Assembly (NCBI GenBank): GCA_028825045.1
Contig: JAPKAY010000005.1
Span: forward strand, 46,591-110,590
From: Halioglobus sp.
GTDB lineage: Bacteria; Pseudomonadota; Gammaproteobacteria; Pseudomonadales; Halieaceae
Length of the DNA: 64,000 nucleotides
Direction of reading: 5' to 3'
The notes under the pieces are model-generated. The model searched no databases, had not been told where the DNA came from, and worked only from the letters and a program-made list of their open reading frames with translations. This document shows positions 1 through 10,066 of this stretch, in pieces. The first letter of the stretch is position 1; every line of letters begins with the position of its first letter. A program made the position numbers and the translations under genes.

Positions 1-4
1 TTGG

Positions 5-1081
5 TTAGCCATTTTTGAGTTGCGCAGCTCCACTGATTGGCGGCAAATCTAACACCGTCACAACACCTGGTTTGGCAGCGCACACCCCGGGAATAGCGTT
101 CACCACCCAGTTAGCAGCGCTCGCATTACCTCCGCCGGCGGCACCTGGCTCATGATGATCTTCAGCATGTACCGTCACGTGCAGGTCCGGGTCGCCGCTG
201 ATAATTACCTGGTGGCAACCACTGCCCTGCGGTGGGTAGGGCCAGTCGGGTGCGCATTGCTCATCGATTCTGGTGACATGTTCGAGCGCGTAAAAAGGAA
301 TATCCCCGTGGTATCCCAATACCTCAAAACGGAATGCGCCCTGAGTACCCTTTTCAAAAGTTCCCATACCGGGAACCTCTATTGTGCGCTCCAAAGGCAA
401 ACGCTCAACACTCACTTCCACCCGCTCCACTGGCTTGCCCATACCTTTCCCCACCAGACGAATCATCGGCGCCCAGACCATCTCTATGGCAAAGTCGTGC
501 AACATAAGCGGCAATTCATCCATCGCGCGCCCGAACCCGATGACTTCACGCACTACCTGTGGCTGATCGTACAGGGCATAGTTGAAAATTTCCCGTACTC
601 GCAGTTCGCGAATACCGGAGACTGCGCCACTCAACACAATAGGGAGCATATCCATTACCCAACCCGGATCGATTCCAGAAACGAATAGAGAGGCTCCTGA
701 TTTTTTACAAGCGTCTTCAACTAACTGCAAAGCCTCGGGCGGCGACGAACCCCGCTCGAGGAAGGCATAAAAGGCGGTAGATACCACGTTGGTGCCGGCT
801 TCGAGACAGGCAAGCAGGTCGGTCATCGCTTCTTCCGGGCGAATATCGGCGGTCGCGGTGTAGACCACCACGTCGGCTCCACATTGCAGCACACTGCGCC
901 AGTCATCTGTAGCGATGACCCCGGTTTTTCCCGTTCCAGCAATCTCGCCGGCATCGCGACCCACCTTATCCTTGCTCGCAACGACCACACCCACCAGTTC
1001 CAAATCCCGGTGCGAAAGCACGGCGCGAATTGCCGGACGCCCCACATTGCCTGTACCCCATACCACCACTTGCAACGCCAT
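5..1081 (-). CDS. NAD(P)-dependent amine-dehydrogenase/DapB-like oxidoreductase
   Basis: The 358-residue protein opens with a Rossmann nucleotide-binding segment (VVWGTGNVGR, residues 5-14), as in the N-terminal domain of dihydrodipicolinate reductase. A longer C-terminal part follows the pattern of the 2,4-diaminopentanoate dehydrogenase-like family, whose members are often loosely called dihydrodipicolinate reductase in mycobacteria and marine gammaproteobacteria. It is too long and too different after the Rossmann domain to be the lysine-pathway DapB. I place the start at the ATG at 1081 because the glycine motif follows at once; the frame stays open 22 codons further upstream without a plausible start. 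It is divergent from the SDR at 1172 with 90 bp between them, so they may share a control region. The substrate is unknown; an amine, imine or ketone is inferred from the family. Confidence 0.75.
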   Translation of the reverse strand: MALQVVVWGTGNVGRPAIRAVLSHRDLELVGVVVASKDKVGRDAGEIAGTGKTGVIATDDWRSVLQCGADVVVYTATADIRPEEAMTDLLACLEAGTNVVSTAFYAFLERGSSPPEALQLVEDACKKSGASLFVSGIDPGWVMDMLPIVLSGAVSGIRELRVREIFNYALYDQPQVVREVIGFGRAMDELPLMLHDFAIEMVWAPMIRLVGKGMGKPVERVEVSVERLPLERTIEVPGMGTFEKGTQGAFRFEVLGYHGDIPFYALEHVTRIDEQCAPDWPYPPQGSGCHQVIISGDPDLHVTVHAEDHHEPGAAGGGNASAANWVVNAIPGVCAAKPGVVTVLDLPPISGAAQLKNG

Positions 1082-1171
1082 AATCCGAATACCTTTCACC
1101 TTTTGGACGCAAGTATATACGATGAAAAGCGTGACAAAGGGCACCACCAGAGAATGTAGGGGCGCAGACTA

Positions 1172-1999
1172 ATGAGTAATACTCTTTTACAACAATATGG
1201 ACCCTGGGCGCTTATTGCAGGCGGTTCGGAGGGCATTGGCCTGTGTTTTGCCCGGCAGTTGGCCGAGGCAGGGCTAAATCTTATGCTCCTCGCCAGGCGT
1301 CCGGAACCGTTGCAGGCAGCCCAGGAACAACTTTGCCGAGATTTTTCAGTTGAGGTGCGTACCCATACGATGGACCTGACGGCTGCTGACCTGGAGGAAC
1401 AACTGGAGAGCGTCACTGAGGGAATCGACATCGGACTGCTGATTTACAATGCAGGAGCGATTCACGGCGCCGGCCTGTTTCTCGACGAACCGCTGCAAAA
1501 AACCCGCAGCCTCATTCAACTGAACTGCCTGGGGCCCGCAATTTTCAGCCACCATTTGGGGAACAGAATGCGTCAACGCGGCCGCGGGGGTATTTTGCTC
1601 ATGAGCTCTCTTAGCGGGCTCACTGGCGGCGCCTATATCGCCGCGTACGCGGCTACCAAGGCGTTCGACATCATACTGGCAGAGAGCTTATGGGCGGAAC
1701 TAAAACCGTTCGGCGTGCATGTCCTTGGACTGGTCGCGGGAGCTACCGACACGCCAGCCATGGCTGCCTCAGGTATCGATTTCGAAGTAGGTCACACCAT
1801 GGACCCAGCGGTGGTGGCCAACGAGGGTCTGACCCAACTACCCCACGGGCCACTGCGCATAGCCGGCGCCCAGAATCGTCTCGGCGCGGCGATTCTGAGG
1901 GGCGAGGATCGTCGTCAGTCGGTGGCATTAATGAGCGCTGGGACCGCTGGACTGTACCATCTGCCGGTTCCTGATCTCTCCACTACTGACATGGCGTAA
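1172..1999 (+). CDS. SDR family NADP-type oxidoreductase
   Basis: This 275-residue short-chain dehydrogenase/reductase has the cofactor motif GGSEGIG (residues 17-23), the NAG motif at 93-95 and the catalytic triad Ser146, Tyr159 and Lys163 (YxxxK). Two arginines (42-43) after the second beta strand suggest NADPH rather than NADH, as known for classical SDRs. The length is slightly above the usual 250 because of a C-terminal extension. The start is the ATG at 1172. The gene is divergent from the DapB-like oxidoreductase, and no other catabolic gene is adjacent, so the substrate cannot be inferred. Confidence 0.85.
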   Translation: MSNTLLQQYGPWALIAGGSEGIGLCFARQLAEAGLNLMLLARRPEPLQAAQEQLCRDFSVEVRTHTMDLTAADLEEQLESVTEGIDIGLLIYNAGAIHGAGLFLDEPLQKTRSLIQLNCLGPAIFSHHLGNRMRQRGRGGILLMSSLSGLTGGAYIAAYAATKAFDIILAESLWAELKPFGVHVLGLVAGATDTPAMAASGIDFEVGHTMDPAVVANEGLTQLPHGPLRIAGAQNRLGAAILRGEDRRQSVALMSAGTAGLYHLPVPDLSTTDMA

Positions 2000-2166
2000 C
2001 AGACAAAAGACAGTTTTGGGGTGCCTAATTTGAGCCCCTCCAATTTTCAATGATTAGAATCACTAACGCCCCGGGAGACGCTTTGCCGGTTGCCAATGGG
2101 CGTCACTGTCACGATTCTTTACAACTGAGTGAATCAACCCCCTGAAACCCCGCATGAGTACTAGGC

Positions 2167-2182
2167 TGGCATGATTTTTGCT
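2167..2182 (+). promoter_or_regulatory. Candidate sigma-54 promoter for the TerB-like gene
   Basis: The bases TGGCATGATTTTTGCT match the RpoN consensus TGGCAC-N5-TTGCW with one change. The invariant GG (2168-2169) and GC (2180-2181) are exactly 10 nt apart, as required for -24/-12 elements. A start near 2193 would give a leader of about 100 nt before the ATG at 2297. No enhancer-binding-protein gene is nearby. Confidence 0.55.
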
Positions 2183-2296
2183 GCACTGTCTTTAGGGAGT
2201 TCAGTAGCGTCTCATAGCGGCGGCTGACAACGGCATATCTAACATAGAGCGCAGCGCAATTTTTTAGGCGCGCATGCAACAACTGAGGTGACATGA

Positions 2297-2755
2297 ATGG
2301 TTAAGTTGGCGGAAAAAGCGCGCTTTGATGGCGCGCAGTTAATTTTCGAGGAAGGAAATACCACCGACTCCTACGACGCTGGCTTCTTAATCTCCACACT
2401 ATTGATTTTTGTTGCCAAGGGTGACGGGCAAATATCGCACCTGGAAAGTGGGAAAATGATCGAATTACTATCCTCCAGATTAGAAACACATAACGCTGTG
2501 GCGCTGGGGCGTCTTTCCGGTGCAATCATGTTTCTGGCCAGCGACACTAAGGTCGCGCAAACGTTGCGAGAGATTAGCGACGGCTTGTCCCCGGCTGAGA
2601 AAGCCGAAGTCTTTAACATGGTGATGGAATTGGCAGAGGTCGATGATGATCTGGACCTTCGTGAAGCTGAAGCCATCCATTTCGCTGGTCAGATTCTCGG
2701 CATATCCAAGGACACTATTCACTCGAAGCTTTCAAAGAGTTTTGCCGAAGATTAA
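2297..2755 (+). CDS. TerB-like (tellurite resistance TerB family) protein
   Basis: This 152-residue soluble, all-helical protein follows the TerB/COG4103 pattern: two helical halves, each with an acidic stretch (DGQISHLE near 43-50 and DDDLDLREAE near 116-125) of the kind proposed to bind divalent metal. The start is the ATG at 2297, preceded by a GAGGTG ribosome site. It stands alone: 297 bp separate it from the SDR upstream, a space that contains the sigma-54 promoter match, and 315 bp separate it from mutS. TerB domains occur in stress, phage-defence and DjlA-type chaperone proteins; nothing here shows real tellurite resistance. Confidence 0.75.
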   Translation: MVKLAEKARFDGAQLIFEEGNTTDSYDAGFLISTLLIFVAKGDGQISHLESGKMIELLSSRLETHNAVALGRLSGAIMFLASDTKVAQTLREISDGLSPAEKAEVFNMVMELAEVDDDLDLREAEAIHFAGQILGISKDTIHSKLSKSFAED

Positions 2756-3070
2756 CGGACATTCAGTCACGCTCAAGGTCAACTGACACCAACAGGTGGA
2801 CACGGTATTGGCGATCAAGTCTTTCTACAAACAAAATAGGCGAAGTTTGCTATCCCTTAATAGGCGCTAACACGCATAAGCGATCACCTGAACTGAACTA
2901 AAATGCAATGTCATACTGCCAGGCAAGTGAGGTCCGAAGTCCCTCAGAGAATCTCCGCTCACGTTCTAGCCACAAAATTGTCTCAGAAACCGTGTTGTTG
3001 AGGGCTGAATCCCTTATCATACCGCCTCAAAGCACACCTCTAGCCACTAATATTTGAAGATATTTTCCCT
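2756..3070. other. Intergenic stretch before mutS, nothing recognised
   Basis: In these 315 bp I see no coding frame of believable length, no RNA fold and no terminator. The mutS promoter is presumably here but I cannot place it. Confidence 0.5.
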
Positions 3071-5638
3071 TTGAATCAAGACGTTACCCACACTCCAATG
3101 ATGCAGCAATTTTTGGGCATCAAAGCGAAACACCCGAAAGACCTGGTGTTCTATCGCATGGGTGATTTCTATGAGCTGTTCTTTGATGACGCCAAACGAG
3201 CGGCGGAGCTGTTGGATATTACCCTCACCGCCAGGGGCAAGTCTGCTGGCGAACCCATCCCCATGTGCGGTGTTCCCTACCACGCCGCGGAAGGCTATCT
3301 TGCTCGACTAGTGAAAGCGGGCGTCTCGGTTGCCATCGCTGAACAAATCGGCGACCCGGCGACAAGCAAAGGGCCCGTCGATCGTCAGGTAGTGAGAGTT
3401 CTTACCCCGGGCACACTGTCTGATGAAGCTCTGCTGGATGATAAAGTCGACAACCTACTCCTGGCCATTTCCCAGCATCAGGAAAAATACGGTATCGCCT
3501 ACCTTGACCTGAGCACAGGACGATTCCGGGTCTTGGAAATATCAGGCGAGGAAGCCCTGACGGGTGAATTGCAACGACTGGACCCTGCAGAGACTCTATA
3601 CAATGAAACTATCTCCCACCCAGAGATTACCCAGCGTCGCGGCGCGCGCAGCCAACCTGCCTGGGAGTTTGATTCACAGAGTGCGCATCGTGCCTTAAAT
3701 GCCCAGTTCCAAACACATGATTTGCAGGGCTTCGGCTGCGAGAACCTCGACCTCGCACTCAGCGCCGCAGGATGCTTGCTGCAGTATGTAAAAGATACGC
3801 AACGCGGAAATCTGCCGCACATTCGATCCATACAGCAGGAAAGTCGCGCCGACAGCGTCATCCTCGATGCGGCTACGCGAAGAAACCTCGAGATAGATAT
3901 CAACATGGTCGGTGGCGACAGCAATACACTGCTGTCGGTAATGGACCGTAGTGTGACGGCTATGGGCAGCCGGTTGCTCAGGCGTTGGTTACACCGACCG
4001 CTCACCGATGTAGCAAAATTGCGGGCGCGCCATGAAGCAATATCTGCTTTGTGCAATAACTACGCCTATGAAGCACTGCGCAATACCCTTAAACCCATCG
4101 GAGACATGGAAAGAATATTGACTCGCGTGGCGCTACGCTCTGCGCGGCCGCGGGACCTAACGCGATTGCTCAGCTCACTACAAGCGCTTCCACAGCTACG
4201 CGAAGAATTATCAAACCTCGATTCGCTATTGCTGTCTACTCTCAGCACACTGACTGGCGATTACCCTAGCCTCTGCGATTTATTGAACAGCGCGATTCTA
4301 GAGAACCCACCGGTCCTCATCCGCGATGGCGGCGTCATCGCGGATGGCTACGATCGGGAGCTCGATGAGCTGCGGCAAATCAACACTAATGCTGGCGATT
4401 TCCTGCTTGAAATTGAAAAGCGGGAAAAGCAGGCAACCGGCATAAGTACGCTGAAAGTAGGCTACAACCGGGTACACGGCTATTACATCGAAATTAGCCG
4501 AGCACAATCTGCGCGTGCGCCTACTGAGTACATCAGGCGTCAGACACTTAAAAATGCCGAGCGCTTCATCACGCCCGAGCTCAAAGAGTTCGAAGACAAA
4601 GCCCTCTCCAGCAAGAGTCGAGCGCTAGCGCGGGAAAAACATCTGTACCAAGAATTACTGGAACGGCTCAACGAACAGCTACCGCCTCTGCAGGATACCG
4701 CGGAGGCCGTAGCTGAAATCGACATACTTGCGAATCTCGCGGAGCGGGCGGACAACCTCGGTTTTTGCCAACCCCAGTTCAGTGAAGAACCTATTTTCGA
4801 AATTGTCGCTGGACGCCACCTGGTAGTAGAGCAGGTGTTGCAAGAGCCGTTTATTGCTAACGATACGCTGCTCAATGAACAGCGGCGCATGCTCCTCATT
4901 ACAGGCCCGAACATGGGGGGCAAGTCTACTTACATGCGCCAGAACGCAGTCATTGCACTGCTGGCCCATATTGGCAGTTTTGTACCCGCCACTGCTGTGA
5001 AACTGGCCCCTATCGATCGCATCTTTACGCGCATAGGTTCCTCCGATGATCTGGCCGGTGGTCGTTCAACCTTTATGGTCGAAATGACTGAAACCGCGAA
5101 TATTCTGCACAACGCCAGCCCTCGCAGCCTCGTGTTGATGGATGAAGTGGGCCGCGGCACCAGTACCTTTGACGGCCTTAGTCTCGCTTGGGCCTGTGCG
5201 GTGCAACTGGCGCACTCGGTCAAGGCGTTTACACTCTTTTCCACCCATTATTTTGAGCTGACCAGCCTGCCCGAGCTATGCCCCACAATGGCAAACGTGC
5301 ACCTGGATGCCACTGAGCATCAGGATCATGTTGTGTTCCTGCACAATATTCAGGAGGGGCCAGCCAATCGCAGCTTCGGATTGCAGGTGGCAAAGCTGGC
5401 AGGTATACCCGGCCCGGTATTAAAAGCGGCCCAGGAAAAACTGCGCGAACTTGAACTCACAGTGCCCGGCCAGGCTTCTTCTGACAACGCCGCAGCGGAC
5501 CTCTCTGCACAGAACGACCTGTTCAGCCTCGCCCAACCGCATCCGTCTCTGGAATTGCTCAAAGCCATGGAACTGGATGATCTCAGCCCCCGCCAGGCCT
5601 TGGAAAAACTGTATGAGTTGAAGTCGCTTCTGGATTAG
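3071..5638 (+). CDS. mutS: DNA mismatch repair protein MutS
   Basis: The 855-residue protein (E. coli 853) recognises base mismatches and small loops and recruits MutL. The mismatch-reading Phe-x-Glu motif is present (F33-Y34-E35 in GDFYELF). The connector, lever and clamp regions follow, then the ABC-type ATPase with Walker [10 protein letters not shown] from residue 612 and the DEVGRGTST Walker B/signature near 690. The start is a TTG at 3071, about 10 nt after GAAGA; it gives the family N-terminus (HTPMMQQ), while the next in-frame ATG (3098) would cut it short. Downstream fdxA keeps the pseudomonad order mutS-fdxA-rpoS. The usual neighbours recA and cinA on the other side are missing, replaced by the TerB and SDR genes. 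Confidence 0.97.
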   Translation: MNQDVTHTPMMQQFLGIKAKHPKDLVFYRMGDFYELFFDDAKRAAELLDITLTARGKSAGEPIPMCGVPYHAAEGYLARLVKAGVSVAIAEQIGDPATSKGPVDRQVVRVLTPGTLSDEALLDDKVDNLLLAISQHQEKYGIAYLDLSTGRFRVLEISGEEALTGELQRLDPAETLYNETISHPEITQRRGARSQPAWEFDSQSAHRALNAQFQTHDLQGFGCENLDLALSAAGCLLQYVKDTQRGNLPHIRSIQQESRADSVILDAATRRNLEIDINMVGGDSNTLLSVMDRSVTAMGSRLLRRWLHRPLTDVAKLRARHEAISALCNNYAYEALRNTLKPIGDMERILTRVALRSARPRDLTRLLSSLQALPQLREELSNLDSLLLSTLSTLTGDYPSLCDLLNSAILENPPVLIRDGGVIADGYDRELDELRQINTNAGDFLLEIEKREKQATGISTLKVGYNRVHGYYIEISRAQSARAPTEYIRRQTLKNAERFITPELKEFEDKALSSKSRALAREKHLYQELLERLNEQLPPLQDTAEAVAEIDILANLAERADNLGFCQPQFSEEPIFEIVAGRHLVVEQVLQEPFIANDTLLNEQRRMLLITGPNMGGKSTYMRQNAVIALLAHIGSFVPATAVKLAPIDRIFTRIGSSDDLAGGRSTFMVEMTETANILHNASPRSLVLMDEVGRGTSTFDGLSLAWACAVQLAHSVKAFTLFSTHYFELTSLPELCPTMANVHLDATEHQDHVVFLHNIQEGPANRSFGLQVAKLAGIPGPVLKAAQEKLRELELTVPGQASSDNAAADLSAQNDLFSLAQPHPSLELLKAMELDDLSPRQALEKLYELKSLLD

Positions 5639-5797
5639 ACCTCGGCTACCTCAACACCCAAATCTTACCCACAGGGGTTTGTGACAGTCTTCACAGAGCC
5701 TGGCAATATCCCCCGAACAGACCTTCTTTTCTGGACTTCCAGCAGGTAAACTAACGCCCCTTAGTTAAGATATAACCATTTTAGAGGCGTTTTAGTA

Positions 5798-6121
5798 ATG
5801 ACATTTGTTGTTGGAGAAGATTGCATCAAGTGCAAGCACACAGACTGTGTTGAGGTCTGCCCGGTTGACTGCTTCTATGAGGGACCGAACTTCCTGGTCA
5901 TCCACCCGGATGAATGCATTGACTGCGCCCTGTGTGAACCCGAGTGCCCCGTGGATGCGATATTCTCGGAGGACGAATTACCTGAAGATCAGGCGGTGTT
6001 CCTGGAGCTGAATGCGGAGCTGGCCGAGATTTGGACCTGCATCACTGAAATGAAGGATAGTCCACCTGATGCTAAAGAGTGGGAAGGCAAACCGAATAAG
6101 CTGGCACTACTGGAGCGTTAA
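5798..6121 (+). CDS. fdxA: 7Fe-8S ferredoxin FdxA
   Basis: This 107-residue electron carrier has the cysteine pattern of Azotobacter-type ferredoxin I. Cys9, Cys17 and Cys50 suit the 3Fe-4S cluster; Cys21, Cys40, Cys43 and Cys46 suit the 4Fe-4S cluster. Extra Cys12 and Cys25 are visible. The C-terminal helix ending near [12 protein letters not shown] is typical of the longer FdxA form. It starts at ATG 5798 after GAGGCG, 159 bp behind mutS, so it probably has its own promoter, and it ends at a clear intrinsic terminator. It is an essential or near-essential soluble protein in related bacteria; its partner enzyme is not evident here. Confidence 0.95.
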   Translation: MTFVVGEDCIKCKHTDCVEVCPVDCFYEGPNFLVIHPDECIDCALCEPECPVDAIFSEDELPEDQAVFLELNAELAEIWTCITEMKDSPPDAKEWEGKPNKLALLER

Positions 6122-6142
6122 CAGGACGCTCCGATCAAAGAT

Positions 6143-6173
6143 CCTGCCCTGGTAACACGGCGGGTTTTTTTTT
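6143..6173 (+). terminator. Rho-independent terminator after fdxA
   Basis: A stem CCTGCC/GGCGGG (6143-6148 with 6159-6164, one G-T pair) around a 10-nt loop is followed by nine T (6165-6173). It lies 22 bp after the fdxA stop and separates fdxA from the convergent VOC gene. Confidence 0.8.
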
Positions 6174-6290
6174 CGCCTGACTCGAGGCTTAAAAGCATAT
6201 GCCGTAGAGTACCCACAACTTACTTTTTGTGCCTACGCGACACATTCCTGCTCGAGCGGCCATCACTAAATGCGAGTCGAAAGCATTCTT

Positions 6291-6743
6291 TCAGCCGTGA
6301 TGATTCTCGAAAAACTCGATCACCAGCGGATCACCCGAGCGTTCCAAATAGGCGACCGCTAACCCTTCTCCGTAACGCTTTTCCCAGATTGACTCATAGC
6401 CCAGCGCCTCAGCCGAGGCGACCGCACTAGCTAAGTCAGGCACAATAAATCGTAAGTGATGCATACCCTCTCGACCAGCGTCCAGAAATTCCTTGTGTGG
6501 GCAACCTCCCGCTACCCACTCGATCAATTCGATCTCCACATCGCCGCTTTTACCAAAGGCGAGGCGCATCGTGCACTCCTCCTGCTGACCCCGGTAGTCA
6601 TAGGTCATTGGACCCGGGTCCATCATTGAAAAGGGCCCAAACAGAGGTTCGTACAAGGCCAGCGCCTGCTCCAGGTCACGTACTACAAAACCCACCTGGT
6701 TGAGATCAGGCAAATCCAGTTGTGTTTGAATATCAGTCGTCAT
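6291..6743 (-). CDS. VOC (glyoxalase/bleomycin resistance superfamily) protein
   Basis: The 150-residue protein shows two beta-alpha-beta-beta-beta repeats typical of vicinal oxygen chelate proteins, closest in layout to methylmalonyl-CoA epimerase/Glyoxalase_4 members. Likely metal ligands are visible in the EIELIE, MHHLRFIV and VIEFFE strands. The first ligand position, usually His in strand 1, is Gln (NQVGFVV), so metal binding may differ. I choose the ATG at 6743, which has AGGGA about 10 nt upstream, over a TTG at 6767. It is convergent with fdxA. The reaction is unknown. Confidence 0.7.
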   Translation of the reverse strand: MTTDIQTQLDLPDLNQVGFVVRDLEQALALYEPLFGPFSMMDPGPMTYDYRGQQEECTMRLAFGKSGDVEIELIEWVAGGCPHKEFLDAGREGMHHLRFIVPDLASAVASAEALGYESIWEKRYGEGLAVAYLERSGDPLVIEFFENHHG

Positions 6744-7055
6744 CGCTTGCAGTCCCTGTGTTTTCAAGGCTTACAGCATAACCGTCTGGCTCTGATATGC
6801 ACTATTAACTAGCAACATATTATTTATGTAAATCACTTGGTTTGATTTCTTGGATTCGGTCGCCCAGATGCGCAATTCTGCACTTCACGATAGAAACCGT
6901 TGACCTGCAATTGCTGGACCGTGGAAGGCGCGAGGGAGAGCCTCTCCGCAGCTTATCGGGTAATGTTGCGGTGTTCAGCGCACAGTAGCCATGCCCAGAA
7001 CGGCAACTTGGGATGCAAAAGCTAAACCCAAAAGAAATTCAAAGATAAAAAAATG
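6744..7055. other. rpoS-VOC intergenic stretch, nothing convincing
   Basis: These 312 bp lie in the fdxA-rpoS interval where pseudomonads carry the RsmZ RNA. A few GGA triplets and one small GGAGA/TCTCC hairpin (about 6933-6945) are present, but I see no set of GGA-loop hairpins and no terminator, so I call no RNA gene. Confidence 0.4.
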
Positions 7056-8129
7056 CTAGCTGAACAGCGACTCGCCACTAAGTCCCTGAGTCTCCATAAT
7101 AGTACGCAATCGCTTGAGCGCCTCAACCTGAATCTGCCGCACCCGCTCTCGAGTCAGTCCGATCTCACGCCCCACTTCTTCCAGTGTACTGGTCTCATAA
7201 CCACGCAGCCCAAAGCGACGAGAAACCACCTCGCGCTGCTTGTCGGAAAGCTCTTCCAGCCAGACGGAAATATTGTCTTTGATATCGATATCCTGCAACA
7301 ACTGCGAGGGGTCGCAGACGTGGATATCGGGAATCATGTCGACCATGGAGTTGTCTGAGTCTGGACCAACAGGCGTATCCATCGATACAACGCGTTCGTT
7401 AAGTCTCAACATGCGCTTAACATCTGAAGCTGGTCTATCCAGCATTTCCGCGATATCTTCGGCGGTGGGCTCATGATCTAGTTTCTGTGTGAGTTCCCGT
7501 GCAGCACGCAGGTAAACATTAAGTTCCTTTACCACGTGAATAGGCAGCCGAATCGTGCGTGTCTGATTCATGATCGCACGCTCTATCGTCTGGCGTATCC
7601 ACCAAGTTGCATAGGTTGAAAATCGAAAACCAAGATCCGGGTCGAATTTTTCAACAGCTCGGATCAATCCCAGGTTGCCCTCTTCGATAAGATCCAACAA
7701 TGTAAGCCCGCGATTGATATAACGACGAGAAATCTTGACCACCAGCCTCAGGTTGCTCTCAATCATCCGTTTGCGTCCCGACTCATCACCGCTTCGCGCC
7801 TGCCTGGCGTAGTACTTTTCTTCGTCGGCGCTTAACAGAGGGGAGAAACCGATCTCGTTGAGATACAGCTGGGTGGCATCCAGGTTTTTTTCAATTTTGT
7901 GTGCTGTATTGCTTTTGGCGATGTCAAAATCTACATCGGTGTCATTCGTTGCCGATTCAGACCCTTTACCGACAGACGCCTGATGCTGTTTCGCTGATGG
8001 GGTTTCGCGCTGCCTGTTGCGCATGGGAGTTTCGGGCGAGGCGCTATCAGAAACGGTTTTACTGGCAACAGCCGACCGCCTGTTGGCTGCGCTTGATTTC
8101 GAATCTGTGGTTGTTGGATCCACATCCAT
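7056..8129 (-). CDS. rpoS: RNA polymerase sigma factor RpoS
   Basis: This is the stationary-phase and general stress sigma factor, 357 residues (E. coli 330) with a longer polar N-terminal tail of about 75 residues. Region 1.2 starts near [11 protein letters not shown], regions 2.1-2.4 run through [16 protein letters not shown], and the C-terminal region 4.2 helix-turn-helix ends in TRERVRQIQ. It follows nlpD on the same strand with 173 bp between them, the classical nlpD-rpoS arrangement in which rpoS promoters lie inside or after nlpD. The start is ATG 8129 behind a GAGTGGG site. The VOC gene lies downstream on the same strand. Confidence 0.96.
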   Translation of the reverse strand: MDVDPTTTDSKSSAANRRSAVASKTVSDSASPETPMRNRQRETPSAKQHQASVGKGSESATNDTDVDFDIAKSNTAHKIEKNLDATQLYLNEIGFSPLLSADEEKYYARQARSGDESGRKRMIESNLRLVVKISRRYINRGLTLLDLIEEGNLGLIRAVEKFDPDLGFRFSTYATWWIRQTIERAIMNQTRTIRLPIHVVKELNVYLRAARELTQKLDHEPTAEDIAEMLDRPASDVKRMLRLNERVVSMDTPVGPDSDNSMVDMIPDIHVCDPSQLLQDIDIKDNISVWLEELSDKQREVVSRRFGLRGYETSTLEEVGREIGLTRERVRQIQVEALKRLRTIMETQGLSGESLFS

Positions 8130-8302
8130 GGCTTTATCCCACTCTTTTTTTTTACGATTATTCAGAGTAATTCTTGCCCGGTCGGCCAGATTACCCCAAG
8201 TGTACTGCCAAATGCAAACAGCGGCAGACTTCGTATTTTATTTAGTGATTGTTGCTATTTAACGCCCTCAACACCCCCAATAGTGTCCTAAATCTCGCTG
8301 AA

Positions 8303-9112
8303 CTACCGTCGCGGCAATAACCTTTGCGGGTCAATGGGTTTGCCCTCCTTACGAATCTCAAAGTGCAATTTGACAGTATCTGTGCCGGAACTCCCCTTCC
8401 CGGCAATGGTCTGACCAGCCTGGACGGTCTCGCCTTCAGCCACCAACAAGCTGTCGTTATGGCCATAAGCACTGAGGTAAACCTCGTTATGCTTAATGAT
8501 CAATAGTTCACCAAACCCAACAATCCCAACCCCCGCGTAAACGACTTTACCATCAGCCACAGCAACGACCGTATCGCCCCTGGAGCCCGCAATATCTATG
8601 CCTTTATGCACACTGGACGAGTATTTCCGCGTCACCGGGCCTGATGTTGGCCAGCGCCAGCTATTAACCTTCCCGCCTTTGTATGTGGCAGTTCCGGCGC
8701 GCGACCGGGTAACCGTTGCGGGTGGTTTTTTCGCCGGTAACGGCCTGGGCGCCGAGGCAGCGACTGTGGGTTTCGCCCCTTTGGACGAGGGCGTTGCCAC
8801 TTTGGGGGGTGCGACTGCCTTGGGAACCGCAGTTTCAGGAACCGCAGCCTCATTTAAATAAATCTGCTGTCCGGGAAATATGGTGTAGGGCGCCGGAATC
8901 TTATTCGCGGCCGCCACCTTGCGGTAGTCCAGACCGTAGCGAAAGGCAATGGAATACAGCGTATCACCACCTTGTACACGGTAGGCGGAAGCAGAAGCGC
9001 GATGAAAAGATGACTGCGAGCGCTCAACCCGGTCTTCCACCGGGGCGCGCGAATTTCCACCACATGCGAGCAGGCCGCAGATCACGAGGCTCAACCCTAA
9101 CCGTGCTAGCAC
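8303..9112 (-). CDS. nlpD: NlpD-type LysM/M23 lipoprotein, amidase activator
   Basis: The 269-residue outer-membrane lipoprotein has a type II signal with lipobox LLAC (Cys17), a LysM peptidoglycan-binding domain (about 44-87), an Ala/Pro/Lys-rich linker and a C-terminal LytM/M23 domain. In the last domain one zinc His is replaced by Lys (VKLHFEI), as in E. coli NlpD. It should therefore be a degenerate, non-catalytic activator of the cell-division amidase AmiC rather than a peptidase. The GTG start at 9112 is backed by GAGGA 7 nt upstream and by the signal peptide. It sits between a DUF368 gene (25 bp upstream) and rpoS. Confidence 0.93.
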   Translation of the reverse strand: MLARLGLSLVICGLLACGGNSRAPVEDRVERSQSSFHRASASAYRVQGGDTLYSIAFRYGLDYRKVAAANKIPAPYTIFPGQQIYLNEAAVPETAVPKAVAPPKVATPSSKGAKPTVAASAPRPLPAKKPPATVTRSRAGTATYKGGKVNSWRWPTSGPVTRKYSSSVHKGIDIAGSRGDTVVAVADGKVVYAGVGIVGFGELLIIKHNEVYLSAYGHNDSLLVAEGETVQAGQTIAGKGSSGTDTVKLHFEIRKEGKPIDPQRLLPRR

Positions 9113-9137
9113 AAGCTTTCCTCAATGCGTGGGGACA

Positions 9138-10061
9138 CTATTTGTCCGAAGTACTGCCCCATCGGGCATGAATTACCCAGACAACAGCAAAACCCATTAT
9201 CATCAGCGCCACGCAGAACCACAGCTGCGGCTCCTGACCGGTGTAGATCTGGTAGTCTGTGGGCGACACTGGCAACTGTTGGGCCGGTTTTAACTGGCCG
9301 TGACTGCCCTCAATCCACGCTAGCACGCGCTTCCAAGGCCATACCGCCGTCAGGGAACCAAACAGAAAACCCGTCAGCAATGCCATTGTTGCCTGATGAA
9401 ATCGATGCAACAACCAGTGCAGCAGACGGGAAAAACACAGCAGTCCGGCACCAGCACCAAGAATAAACACCAGAATAAACGGCACATCCAGGGATTTGAT
9501 GGCCATCAATACGGTGCTGTACATGCCCAACAGCACCAGAATAAAGCTGCCAGATATCCCGGGCAAAATCATCGCGCAGATGGCAAGAAATCCCGCCAGG
9601 AACACTCCAGCAAGGCCCATATCGACACTCATGACCGGCGACAGTGCAATGAAAACTGCCACCAGGATACCCACAATCAGATTTAGTATCGTGGCAGCGG
9701 TCCAGCGATGTACCTGCACAAGCAGTACCCCGGCGGAGGCGAGAATCAAACCAAAGAAGAATGCCCAAAGCGGCACCGGATGATTCTCTAACAACCAGGA
9801 GACAACTTGCGCGAGGGAAAAGATACTGGTGGCAATTCCCAGAAAAAGGGTCAGCAGAAAACCACCATTGATATGCGTCCAGGCGCCGGCGACATCAAAC
9901 TTAACGAGTTTGGATAAAAAGGCGACATCAACTGACCGGATACTGTCGATCAGGGTGTCATAGATACCGGTAATAAATGCAATCGTCCCTCCGGACACCC
10001 CCGGTACGATATCCGCTGCACCCATCAGCATCCCACGGAAAAATATACCAAAAAATGACAA
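9138..10061 (-). CDS. DUF368 polyprenyl-phosphate transporter (PopT-like)
   Basis: The 307-residue integral membrane protein has about eight to nine hydrophobic segments and the two family motifs: GAADIVPGVSGGT near the N-terminus and the inverted-repeat counterpart ILPGISGSF in the middle. DUF368 proteins have recently been shown, together with DedA proteins, to recycle undecaprenyl phosphate across the cytoplasmic membrane; I transfer that role by family. It starts at TTG 10061 with GAGAGG upstream, 5 bp after pcm, so the two are surely co-transcribed. UppS, which makes the lipid carrier, is also in this window (60533), but in a distant operon. Confidence 0.85.
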   Translation of the reverse strand: MSFFGIFFRGMLMGAADIVPGVSGGTIAFITGIYDTLIDSIRSVDVAFLSKLVKFDVAGAWTHINGGFLLTLFLGIATSIFSLAQVVSWLLENHPVPLWAFFFGLILASAGVLLVQVHRWTAATILNLIVGILVAVFIALSPVMSVDMGLAGVFLAGFLAICAMILPGISGSFILVLLGMYSTVLMAIKSLDVPFILVFILGAGAGLLCFSRLLHWLLHRFHQATMALLTGFLFGSLTAVWPWKRVLAWIEGSHGQLKPAQQLPVSPTDYQIYTGQEPQLWFCVALMIMGFAVVWVIHARWGSTSDK

Positions 10062-10066
10062 GGCCG

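Noticed and set aside
2000..2060. GGGG/CCCC hairpin after the first SDR
   Set aside because: The stem is only four to five pairs and no T run follows directly, so I do not call a terminator.
6744..7055. Possible RsmZ small RNA between fdxA and rpoS
   Set aside because: Synteny suggests it, and a few GGA triplets occur, but there is no series of GGA-loop hairpins, no GacA box and no terminator.
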